Origin: a virus
Direction: 5' to 3' (one strand)
Virus record (IMG/VR): IMGVR_UViG_3300010375_000043
Coordinates: 1-29,462 of that record
DNA: 29,462 bases
A model generated the notes under the pieces. That model ran no database searches. It saw only the letters and a list, made by a program, of their open reading frames with translations, and had not been told where the DNA came from. The translations under genes and the position numbers were made by a program. Positions 23,401 through 29,264 of this stretch are shown in pieces; positions within the stretch are counted from its first letter, which is position 1; every line of letters starts with the position of its first letter.

Positions 23401-23569
23401 TCACCTCCCCCTCTGTTTCAATTCTCGATCGACCCACACCAGTGAGCGCTGGTAGGCCTGGGCTTGCTTGACGGCGTCCGGTACGATTCTTGCGCAAGTC
23501 GCTCTGGATGACGCGGAGAGCTGCGGTTGGGAGCGCCTTGACCTGTTTCGGTGTGAGTTCGCAGGTCAT
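23401..23569 (-). pseudogene. Small conserved-looking gene with probable frameshift
   Basis: It starts at an ATGA overlap (M-T-C-E-L-T-P-K-Q-V-K-A-L). The reading frame is convincing up to Q-S-D-L-R-K. Beyond about 23487 that frame turns into an unlikely, Arg/Gly-rich tail that ends at 23381, inside the next gene. The frame beside it gives I-V-P-D-A-V-K-Q-A-Q-A-Y-Q-R-S-L-V-W-V-D and stops at 23401, 3 bp before the next ATG and its ribosome-binding site. One extra A in CAAGAATCG would explain the break. Repaired length is about 55 residues; function unknown. Sequencing error is possible. Confidence 0.6.
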
Positions 23570-23718
23570 GGCTGCTTCGCCTCCGGCTTCTCGTGATCCC
23601 GGCAGTAATGCGGCTGCGCCGGATAGCGCGCGAGGTGCCGCTTCGCGCAGCTGCCCAGGCCAGCCGGCGGATTGACCGGATCGCGGCGATAGTGGCGGCA
23701 GGCTTCGCAGGTGATCAC
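23566..23718 (-). CDS. Small cysteine-rich, zinc-finger-like protein
   Basis: A 50-residue protein with GTG start (GTGA overlap). Cys4 and Cys7 (C-E-A-C-R-H-Y), Cys24 (G-S-C-A-K-R-H), Cys39 and His42 (H-Y-C-R-D-H) make a plausible single zinc site. Such tiny proteins are frequent in the early region of phages, but their function is unknown. The start and end overlaps with both neighbours by 4 bp make it a real coupled gene. Confidence 0.75.
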   Translation of the reverse strand: MITCEACRHYRRDPVNPPAGLGSCAKRHLARYPAQPHYCRDHEKPEAKQP

Positions 23719-23861
23719 TGGGCACCACGCTGCAGCTTCCACATCGCGTAGGCATCGCCCGCGGTAATCCCCCATCCAAAGAACCACATGCGTCCGGGGA
23801 CATACTGCGATGGTTCGCCGCAGTACCACTGGCCCAAGATGAAGACGAGATGCGGCTTCAC
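23715..23861 (-). CDS. Small hypothetical aromatic-rich protein
   Basis: A 48-residue protein from GTG (GTGA overlap) with GGAGGTGGAGG before it, an excellent ribosome-binding site. It has L-V-F-I-L-G-Q-W-Y-C-G and G-R-M-W-F-F-G-W-G near residues 23-31, and ends in a W-K-L-Q-R-G segment. The N-terminal hydrophobic stretch is too short to be a clear membrane segment. Not recognised as a family with known function. Confidence 0.75.
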   Translation of the reverse strand: MKPHLVFILGQWYCGEPSQYVPGRMWFFGWGITAGDAYAMWKLQRGAQ

Positions 23862-24157
23862 GCCTCCACCTCCTCGCGCCGCGTGATCGACTCGGGCTCG
23901 GCGGGTGGATCGAGCTTGGCAAGCTGCCAATCGTGGAATGAGATCCAGCGCGGAATATCATGTTCTTCGCGAATATCTGTCACGTAGTCGCACGCGTAGT
24001 CGATGCGAATCACGCCGCCTGCCAAGTCGACCTGCACAACGTCACCGATCTTGAACGGCCCGACAGCGACGATTTGCACGACCTCGTTCTGAAACCGCGG
24101 GAATCGCGCGGCGATGACCTTTGCCAGCTCACCCACCTTGAACCGCAACCCGCTCAT
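23858..24157 (-). CDS. Hypothetical protein downstream of rusA
   Basis: A 99-residue protein starting M-S-G-L-R-F-K-V-G-E-L. Its ATG overlaps the stop of the repaired rusA frame as ATGA. Residues 1-60 look like a small beta-barrel (V-V-Q-I-V-A-V-G, then K-I-G-D-V-V-Q-V-D). Because of the rusA frameshift, the broken rusA frame now runs straight into this gene, making a 268-codon hybrid ORF. The independent start makes a separate product more likely. No function assigned. Confidence 0.75.
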   Translation of the reverse strand: MSGLRFKVGELAKVIAARFPRFQNEVVQIVAVGPFKIGDVVQVDLAGGVIRIDYACDYVTDIREEHDIPRWISFHDWQLAKLDPPAEPESITRREEVEA

Positions 24158-24664
24158 GCATCCCCCGAGAACACATCGCGCATGTCCATCCGTTCGATGG
24201 TGATGATCACGCCCGGCGCTTCGAGCGCGCCGCGGCCTTCGTTCGGGTAACGCTTGGCGAGCAGGCCGTACTCGACCACGCGCGTCGTCAGCCCAGATAC
24301 CGGCGGCGGTCAGCGCGTCTTCGGTGCTGCGTGCAAGCTTCGACAGATCCGGCGTCCGCATCGGCCAGGTCTTGCGCGTCTTCGGCGCCGACTTCGGCTT
24401 CGGCAGGGTGAACACCATGTGCAGCCGCAGCGGGCCATCAAGCGGCGGACGGCCTGCGCGCACCACTTCCGCCGCGGCCTTCACGTCTTCGCGCCATGGC
24501 TTCACCTTCTTTGACGACTCGACCAGCTTGGCGTGCGTGCGGCCGTCCTTGCCCTTGAACGTGCCCTTGAACGCCTTCGATCCCTGCGGACCTGGAATGC
24601 CGTAGGCGGTGATGGTCAGCGAGCCGGTGTACTCATCGGGCGCGCGCGCGATCTGGGCCGTCAT
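24154..24664 (-). pseudogene. rusA: RusA-like Holliday junction resolvase, frameshifted
   Basis: The N-terminal 129 codons match RusA: G-I-P-G-P-Q-G-S-K near residue 22, then R-T-P-D-L-S-K-L-A-R-S and G-I-W-A-D-D-A-R, the acidic metal-binding segments. Here the frame breaks near 24277: the frame beside it continues V-E-Y-G-L-L-A-K-R-Y-P-N-E-G and ends with the strand P-G-V-I-I-T-I-E-R-M. A loss of two bases in a GTGTGG run restores one protein of about 170 residues, whose stop then overlaps the next ATG as ATGA. RusA dimers cut four-way DNA junctions. The second residue of the D-L-D motif is Ser here, which may be natural in some subfamilies. Confidence 0.8.
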
Positions 24665-24912
24665 GCCGCCACCTCACTGAGCGGATTGCGCCCGCTGTAC
24701 CGTTCGCCGTGGCAGTTAGTGGGCTTGACTCCGTGCGTGTCAGTGCACGACGAACAACGATAGGTAGGGTCATGTAGATCGGGAGTTCCGTCGTAGTCAT
24801 AGCTCCACTGCTGTGACCACGAAACTCCAGGCGCGCAAGCGGATACGAACTTCCCGCATACATCGCAGCGCTCCTGGTATTGAGCCTGCCATCCGCGAGC
24901 GAAGGTGCTCAT
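24661..24912 (-). CDS. Small protein with zinc-ribbon-like cysteine pairs
   Basis: An 83-residue protein whose start and stop both overlap the neighbours by 4 bp. Cys16 and Cys19 (C-D-V-C-G-K) and Cys53 and Cys56 (C-S-S-C-T-D) form two C-x2-C knuckles, with a further Cys26 and Cys67. This pattern suggests a zinc ribbon and perhaps nucleic-acid contact. The middle is rich in Trp, Tyr and Asp. No known family identified. Confidence 0.75.
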   Translation of the reverse strand: MSTFARGWQAQYQERCDVCGKFVSACAPGVSWSQQWSYDYDGTPDLHDPTYRCSSCTDTHGVKPTNCHGERYSGRNPLSEVAA

Positions 24913-25133
24913 ACCCTCACCTCCTCGGCCCGCGTCATTGCACGCTCCCCCTTCTGCTGCTGCTCGTACGTCAGCAACCCATGAATGAAAGCGGCTACGT
25001 GGTATAGGTCGTCGGCCGAGATTACGAACGACCTGACTGGATGCGCTTCGTTCGCTGCTTCACACATGCTCCCAAGCGCATTAACCACTTCGTCCGGCAC
25101 GCGCGGTATTGCCACGACAGTTGCCTCGCTCAT
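24909..25133 (-). CDS. Small hypothetical protein, early operon
   Basis: A 74-residue protein starting M-S-E-A-T-V-V-A-I-P. It has a helical middle (V-V-N-A-L-G-S-M-C-E-A-A) and a second helix (Y-H-V-A-A-F-I-H-G-L-L), ending with a charged tail. Both ends show ATGA overlaps with the neighbouring genes. I do not recognise a family. The composition is that of a soluble helical protein. Confidence 0.75.
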   Translation of the reverse strand: MSEATVVAIPRVPDEVVNALGSMCEAANEAHPVRSFVISADDLYHVAAFIHGLLTYEQQQKGERAMTRAEEVRV

Positions 25134-25318
25134 CGAATCCTCCTCGGAGTTTTGCCTGCCGCGATGTCGCGCATCATCTGCAGGCGCAGGGTGCGGATGG
25201 CGGTGGTCTTGTAGGGGACGCGCTTCCAGGGACTAGCCGCGGCGCCCATGCGAGCGATGCGCCGGGTCTCTGGATCGTCCTTGCGGAAGGTGCGGTAGCT
25301 GGTCCCGTGGCTGGTCAT
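25130..25318 (-). CDS. Small basic hypothetical protein
   Basis: A 62-residue, strongly basic protein (many Arg and Lys, few acidic residues) starting M-T-S-H-G-T-S-Y-R-T-F-R-K-D-D. Its ATG overlaps the winged-helix gene stop as ATGA, and its stop overlaps the next start. The charge suggests binding to DNA or RNA, but there is no recognisable motif. Confidence 0.7.
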   Translation of the reverse strand: MTSHGTSYRTFRKDDPETRRIARMGAAASPWKRVPYKTTAIRTLRLQMMRDIAAGKTPRRIR

Positions 25319-25527
25319 GCGCCACGTCCCTTAGCCAGGTCGTACTGCGGCCATGCCCTACCCTTAGTCGACACGCTTCCGGTGCGGCGGATGACCCCTC
25401 CGTCACGCAGGGCCTGCACGACGCGGCTCACCGTGCCCAGGTTGCTGGTCAGGCACCGTGCCAGCTGGTCGACCGTCATGGGCTGTAGGGCCAGTGCGGA
25501 GGGGATGCGATCACGGAGCGGCGTCAT
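25315..25527 (-). CDS. Small winged-helix DNA-binding protein
   Basis: A 70-residue protein. The core M-T-V-D-Q-L-A-R-C-L-T-S-N-L-G-T-V-S-R-V-V near residues 17-37 is a helix-turn-helix; it is followed by R-D-G-G-V-I-R-R-T-G and Q-Y-D-L, a beta wing. A second in-frame ATG lies four codons upstream at 25539; the chosen start has AGGA near it. Such proteins in the replication region can be accessory replication or regulatory factors. Confidence 0.75.
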   Translation of the reverse strand: MTPLRDRIPSALALQPMTVDQLARCLTSNLGTVSRVVQALRDGGVIRRTGSVSTKGRAWPQYDLAKGRGA

Positions 25528-25900
25528 GGTCCTGCTCATCGTCGTCGCGATCGAGGCCCAGCATCGCGTTGATCTCGGCGATGGCGCGCATCCCACAGGC
25601 CCTGGATTCGTCGCTGGTGAGGCGGCGGTGGCGCGGCTCTCCCGGGAGTGGCGGCATGGCATCGAGCAGGTCACGCGGCGATGGCCAGTTCCTGCAGCGC
25701 CCCTGCAACGTGCGGAACGCGGCCTTGAACCGCGGGCTGTCACGCTGCTCATCGAACACCCTGCCCTCGGTTATCGCTTCCACCCAGGCTGGCAGCGTGC
25801 CGCGCGACAGCACGTCGAGCGCCGGTGCCCGCTCAAGGCTGAGCAGGATCAGCTTCTGCAATCCGGAGCTGATCTCCCGGGTGATCCAGTCCTGTGCCAT
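25511..25900 (-). CDS. Hypothetical replication-region protein
   Basis: A 129-residue protein starting M-A-Q-D-W-I-T-R-E-I-S-S-G-L-Q-K-L. It contains W-P-S-P-R-D-L-L-D-A-M-P-P near residue 72 and an acidic C-terminus. The gene begins 68 bp inside the end of the YdaU-like gene in another frame, an unusually long overlap for this operon. Similar W-P-x-P-R-D-L-L segments are known to me from hypothetical phage proteins next to replication genes, but I cannot name a function. A helicase loader role is possible by position only. Confidence 0.75.
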   Translation of the reverse strand: MAQDWITREISSGLQKLILLSLERAPALDVLSRGTLPAWVEAITEGRVFDEQRDSPRFKAAFRTLQGRCRNWPSPRDLLDAMPPLPGEPRHRRLTSDESRACGMRAIAEINAMLGLDRDDDEQDHDAAP

Positions 25901-26798
25901 TTTTCGCTGCCTCGAGTTCGTGAAGGGCCTGCAGGGTTTTGCTCATCGGTGGCGCGGTGTGGCCATAGACCTGCCGCGGCGGCCCGGTGCTGATCGCCAT
26001 GGCGCCCTCGGCGTGTCGGCTGCGCGCGGTGGTAATGGCCCAGGCGAAGGGTTTCGTCTTGCCAGCGCTGATCGCTTCCGCTGCGGTGTCGGCCAATGCC
26101 TCGGGCGTGACGCCTTCCTGGATGGCGGCGCGGAGGTCGGGGTGACTGGGGTTGGTGTGGGCACAGCCCCGCTGCCGCATCAGCAGGCACGCCCGCCCTT
26201 CCTCGGTCGGCACCCTTGTAGCTACCTGCGGGCTTGCCTCAGTACTACCTACGTAGTTATTGGCTTGTGGCTTGTGGCTAGTGGTAGCCGTGTTCACACT
26301 CGTGACATGGCGTGACATGTCACGGTAAGTCACGCGTGACATCACTGTATAGTCACGCGTGACATGTGCGGTGTGGAGGTCGCGAAGCTCGGCCATCGTG
26401 GCCATCGCATCTGGCACGATTCCCACCTCCCGTAGCTCGGCGAACATCTGCATCCGGCGCTCACGGGTGCGACGCTGGCGCTCCGCCTCGTTGCTGCGCT
26501 TCTCGTCGGCACCGATTGCCCGCTCGCCGAACTTGGCTATCTCCGCATCGGCGCGCGCGTTGTGGCGCTTGCCGTCGGGGCCAATCGGAAAGAAGCGATC
26601 AGCGACCTTTCGTACTGCCGCCTTATCGGCTGCGCTGCTTGCCCCAGCGATGACATAGAGCTCTGCCGGATCGGCGGGCAGCGGCGATTCCTCGGCGTAG
26701 TAGGTGAGCATCAGGCGCAGATAGGCGCCGTGCTCGACCAGGCTGAGGCGGGTCGTGTCGCGGAGGTAGTCGCCGGGGTAGAGCTCGAAATAGTTCAC
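25833..26798 (-). CDS. YdaU/DUF1376-type replication protein
   Basis: A 321-residue protein. The N-terminal domain (residues 1-90) starts M-N-Y-F-E-L-Y-P-G-D-Y-L-R-D-T and has H-G-A-Y-L-R-L-M-L-T-Y-Y, typical of DUF1376/YdaU proteins, which include winged-helix replication initiator-like proteins of prophages. A charged helix (about 90-120, E-R-Q-R-R-T-R-E-R-R) follows, then a low-complexity linker at about 140-200. The DNA coding the linker is the repeat cluster at 26301-26366. The C-terminal region is Ala-rich. It probably opens the phage origin and brings in helicase. ATGA overlap with the PP-loop gene sets the start. Confidence 0.85.
   Translation of the reverse strand: MNYFELYPGDYLRDTTRLSLVEHGAYLRLMLTYYAEESPLPADPAELYVIAGASSAADKAAVRKVADRFFPIGPDGKRHNARADAEIAKFGERAIGADEKRSNEAERQRRTRERRMQMFAELREVGIVPDAMATMAELRDLHTAHVTRDYTVMSRVTYRDMSRHVTSVNTATTSHKPQANNYVGSTEASPQVATRVPTEEGRACLLMRQRGCAHTNPSHPDLRAAIQEGVTPEALADTAAEAISAGKTKPFAWAITTARSRHAEGAMAISTGPPRQVYGHTAPPMSKTLQALHELEAAKNGTGLDHPGDQLRIAEADPAQP
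26301..26366. repeat. Repeat and palindrome cluster inside the replication gene; candidate origin
   Basis: CGTGACAT occurs directly at 26301, 26311, 26335 and 26358. A perfect 14-bp palindrome lies at 26311-26324. The 15-mer AGTCACGCGTGACAT is exact at 26328-26342 and 26351-26365, a 23-bp period, each with the 12-bp palindrome GTCACGCGTGAC. Just to the left (about 26240-26300) the DNA is less GC-rich. Lambda likewise has its origin iterons inside gene O. The role as origin is inference. Confidence 0.65.
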
Positions 26799-27736
26799 TC
26801 AGCTCCCCATTCGCATAGGCCGAGGTCAGAAGTGCAGCCACCACCTGTCTGCTGATCGAAGAACATGCCGTACTGACGGCCGCCACGCGTGGTGCGACTC
26901 CACTCAACCACGGTGCGGATGCCGGCATATGTTCCCGGACGATCCACATCAGTGGGATCAGTGACTGCCGGAAAGAAGGTCGCTGCGCGACGCTTGTTGG
27001 CGGAAGAGACCACACGCTCCCACCGTTCGATCCGATCAATATGATCTGGAAATCGGACAGCGATGGATCGAAGTTCACTCTTGCGGCAGTTGATGCAAGG
27101 CATGCAGCCGACCCTGTTCATGCCCTGGGCATAAAGCGGGTTCGGGGCAATGCCGTGCTTACGGTGCTGGTCCCATACGTCCTGAACGGACCAGCGGAAT
27201 ATCGGGCGCCATAGAACGGAGCCAGATTCGTGGTGGTTGTAGCGCGGCTGCTTAGCCCGGTTAGCGCTCTCATCGGCCCTTATCCCAAGCCATTGCAATA
27301 GCGGCCCAGCCTTCAGCATCGGCAGCACAACCTGCTCCGTAATCGGGATTTCTTTCAGTTCTCCAGTGCAGAACTGCGCCATCCTTGACGGGAATCGCCC
27401 CTTGCTTATGCAAAGATCAAGGTATGGATTGCCAGTCGGCTCGTGGAGTGCAGCGGCCTCCTGAACGATTTCGTCGGGGATGCCTTGCTTCGGCCACTCC
27501 CTGAGCAGGTATTCCCGATGCTGGGCGAGCTGACGAGAGAAGTCGGATCGTACGGTTTCGACTTTCGGTCCTCCGGTGCGTTCATGTAGCCGCGCCACGT
27601 ATTCGTAGGTAGCCTCGTGCTCGTTTCCGGTGTCAGCGAACACGGCACGAAATGGCCGGCCTGACTCAATGGCGAGCAAATAGACAGCCGTGCTGTCCTT
27701 TCCGCCGGACACGCTAACGAGGTGCTGCACGGTCAC
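26795..27736 (-). CDS. PP-loop ATPase, PAPS-reductase-like protein
   Basis: A 313-residue protein from GTG (GTGA overlap). The PP-loop S-G-G-K-D-S-T is at 10-16, binding ATP for adenylation. Q-F-C-T-G-E-L-K at 121-128 and G-I-R-A-D-E-S-A-N-R at 151-160 are usual for the phosphoadenosine-phosphosulfate reductase (CysH/DndC-like) superfamily. It carries extra cysteines at 211, 214 and 217 (C-M-P-C-I-N-C) and at 301 and 308, which could bind an Fe-S cluster or zinc. The classic CysH C-terminal E-C-G-I-H is not seen, so true PAPS reduction is doubtful. Phages carry such proteins near replication genes; the role is not clear. Confidence 0.85.
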   Translation of the reverse strand: MTVQHLVSVSGGKDSTAVYLLAIESGRPFRAVFADTGNEHEATYEYVARLHERTGGPKVETVRSDFSRQLAQHREYLLREWPKQGIPDEIVQEAAALHEPTGNPYLDLCISKGRFPSRMAQFCTGELKEIPITEQVVLPMLKAGPLLQWLGIRADESANRAKQPRYNHHESGSVLWRPIFRWSVQDVWDQHRKHGIAPNPLYAQGMNRVGCMPCINCRKSELRSIAVRFPDHIDRIERWERVVSSANKRRAATFFPAVTDPTDVDRPGTYAGIRTVVEWSRTTRGGRQYGMFFDQQTGGGCTSDLGLCEWGAE

Positions 27737-28206
27737 GCCGCATTCCCCCCGAACACCAGCGACCGCCACAGCGGCGTTGGCGAAAGATGCCGACGCTGGC
27801 TGACGCCGTAGCCGATGCGTTCGATGACCCCAGCCCGGGCGGCGCGCTGGAAGATGGCGCCCCAGGCGCGGGGATCGGCCGGTGAGCCGTAGCCCATGCG
27901 GTCCGCCATCGCCGTCAGCTCCTCGCTGATGAACTCGGCGTGGGTGGTGGCGTAGCGGTACAGGAAGCCATAGGCGAGATCCGGCCATTCATCGTCGCGA
28001 CGTGCCGCGGCGTCATGGGCGCGGTTCATGCCGGCATCGCGTTCGGCGCGCGCGGCGGTGAAGTCCAGGACGGACTGCTGCATGGGTTGCTCCTCGCGCT
28101 TCTGCGCGATCTGCTTGCGGATTGCGCCGACCACCGGCTCCCAACCGACCAGGTCGAGCTCGAGCGGCGGTAGCGAGTGGTCGGAGATGGCGGTTATGGG
28201 GCGCAT
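27733..28206 (-). CDS. Hypothetical early protein with possible winged-helix fold
   Basis: A 157-residue protein from M-R-P-I-T-A-I-S-D. An internal in-frame ATG at 28083 (M-Q-Q-S-V-L-D-F) has a much better ribosome-binding site (GAGGAG, 7 nt before) and would give 116 residues. The C-terminal half has A-D-P-R-A-W-G-A-I-F-Q-R-A-A-R-A-G-V-I, where the helix pair followed by Y-G-V-S-Q-R-R-H looks like a winged-helix domain. The family is not identified. Its stop overlaps the PP-loop gene as GTGA. Confidence 0.75.
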   Translation of the reverse strand: MRPITAISDHSLPPLELDLVGWEPVVGAIRKQIAQKREEQPMQQSVLDFTAARAERDAGMNRAHDAAARRDDEWPDLAYGFLYRYATTHAEFISEELTAMADRMGYGSPADPRAWGAIFQRAARAGVIERIGYGVSQRRHLSPTPLWRSLVFGGNAA

Positions 28207-28415
28207 TCCGCCACGGTCAACTTGTGCTTGCGGACCTGTTCCAGCACATCGGCGTAGTGCACGCGCCGCTCCTTGTGCGTGACTTGGTCGATGGTGAGGT
28301 CACCACGCATCCAACTGGCCAGCAGCGAGCGCCGGTGAGCGTCGCCTGCAGTGCAAGGACGCGTGACCCAACCGTTGTCGGTCTCGGTCCATACGTTGCC
28401 AGTGACGGTGTTCAC
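28194..28415 (-). CDS. Small hypothetical protein, early operon
   Basis: A 73-residue protein with GTG start, overlapping the membrane-protein stop as GTGA; this is preferred to an in-frame ATG 40 codons earlier, whose extra stretch lies antisense-like in the membrane gene and is low in complexity. It starts V-N-T-V-T-G-N-V-W-T-E-T-D-N-G-W and ends with an Arg/Lys/His-rich helical part. No family recognised. The next start lies 13 bp before its end. Confidence 0.7.
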   Translation of the reverse strand: MNTVTGNVWTETDNGWVTRPCTAGDAHRRSLLASWMRGDLTIDQVTHKERRVHYADVLEQVRKHKLTVAECAP

Positions 28416-28636
28416 TGCCTGGTCTTCGTAACGTACGCGATGGCCGCGATCAGCAGCATGACGAGCGCAATGGCCAGCACGATCGCCAGCACGATCGCCA
28501 GCGGAATCCAACTCGGCGCCAGTACCCACCACCACGACCAGCTGATCTTGCCGAGCAGCTTCAGGACGATGAAAACAATGGTCAGCAGGCCGCAGAAGCC
28601 GATGCCGCCGGACGAACTCTTACTGTTGTCGCTCAT
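28412..28636 (-). CDS. Small integral membrane protein (TMEM185 / Fragile-X-F-like)
   Basis: A 74-residue protein that begins with a polar Ser/Gly stretch and has membrane segments at about 12-28 and 44-68, with the S-W-S-W-W-W-V-L-A-P-S-W-I-P-L tract between. This resembles the small phage proteins often labelled transmembrane Fragile-X-F. Its role is unknown. Part of the second segment (L-A-I-V repeats) is encoded by a near-perfect 12-bp tandem repeat around 28476-28502. ATGA overlap sets the start. Confidence 0.8.
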   Translation of the reverse strand: MSDNSKSSSGGIGFCGLLTIVFIVLKLLGKISWSWWWVLAPSWIPLAIVLAIVLAIALVMLLIAAIAYVTKTRQ

Positions 28637-29070
28637 GCAGCTCTCCCGTTTAGGGCGTCAGTGAGGACGCGCACCTTCACGCGCTCGGCATCCAGGGCTT
28701 CCTGGGCCGTGCGCAATGCGCGTTCGGTTTCGGTTTCCCGCTTCCGCAGGCTGGCGGCTTCGTAGCCGCGGGAATGCGTGAGCCAGATCAGCGGCGCTTC
28801 GTTGCCGCATAGGTCCATCAGCGCCGGCAGCTTGTCGACCGGGAAATGGGCCTCTCCGCGGTGGATGCGCGTCCAGTGGCCGGCGTCGATGTCCAGGGCA
28901 CCATAGACCTGCTTGTCGGCCTCGAAGCCGCCGAGGGAGATGCAGAGCTTGATCGCGGCGAGCATGCTGGGCTGCGCGACCACCAAGGCCGGATCAACGG
29001 CCTGTGCCGCGCGCACGAGACGTAGCGGCAGCTGGGGGTCGGCAAACGTCTTCGTGACGTTTGACTTCAT
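28633..29070 (-). CDS. CII-position DNA-binding regulatory protein
   Basis: A 145-residue protein, start at M-K-S-N-V-T-K because GAGGA lies 8 nt before and the ATG overlaps the previous stop as ATGA. An ATG 15 codons further up has neither. Residues about 36-100 appear helix-turn-helix-like (G-H-W-T-R-I-H-R-G-E-A-H-F-P-V-D-K-L), and residues about 105-145 form a charged coiled coil. It lies two genes after the cro-like gene, the position of cII in lambda, so it may activate the lysogeny promoters. Direct CII identity is not proven. Confidence 0.8.
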   Translation of the reverse strand: MKSNVTKTFADPQLPLRLVRAAQAVDPALVVAQPSMLAAIKLCISLGGFEADKQVYGALDIDAGHWTRIHRGEAHFPVDKLPALMDLCGNEAPLIWLTHSRGYEAASLRKRETETERALRTAQEALDAERVKVRVLTDALNGRAA

Positions 29071-29261
29071 TGGACGGTCCTCGTCGGGGCAAAAAAGGGG
29101 GCATGCGAGATGCACACGAAAATCGAAACCAGGGCGGCGCAGAAGCCACCCGAGCCGCTGGTATGGGAGTCGGTGCCGGCGAACGACCCGCTATGGGAGG
29201 CGGACGTGGTGCCGCTGCCGTTGCCGGTAGCGCCAATCCCGTCGGAAGAAACGGAGGACAT
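29067..29261 (-). CDS. Small hypothetical protein with hydrophobic C-terminal segment
   Basis: A 64-residue protein. The first 38 residues are Ser/Gly/Thr-rich, and a hydrophobic stretch (about residues 39-56, F-C-A-A-L-V-S-I-F-V-C-I) could be a membrane segment. The start is 3 bp after the cro-like stop, and the stop overlaps the CII-position gene as ATGA. The tight spacing supports a real gene in a coupled operon. Confidence 0.65.
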   Translation of the reverse strand: MSSVSSDGIGATGNGSGTTSASHSGSFAGTDSHTSGSGGFCAALVSIFVCISHAPFFAPTRTVQ

Positions 29262-29264
29262 GGC

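Noticed and set aside
23858-24664. A genuine 268-residue fusion of RusA with another domain
   Set aside because: The C-terminal RusA segment is intact in the adjacent frame and its stop overlaps the ATG of the next gene, so two separate ancestral genes and an indel are the simpler explanation.
26301-26366. CRISPR-like repeats
   Set aside because: The repeats are short, nested and palindromic, with spacers of unequal and tiny size; there is no array or cas gene.
28471-28502. 12-bp tandem repeats in the small membrane-protein gene as a regulatory element
   Set aside because: They code for the L-A-I-V repeats of a membrane helix and no other structure surrounds them; most likely slippage in coding DNA.
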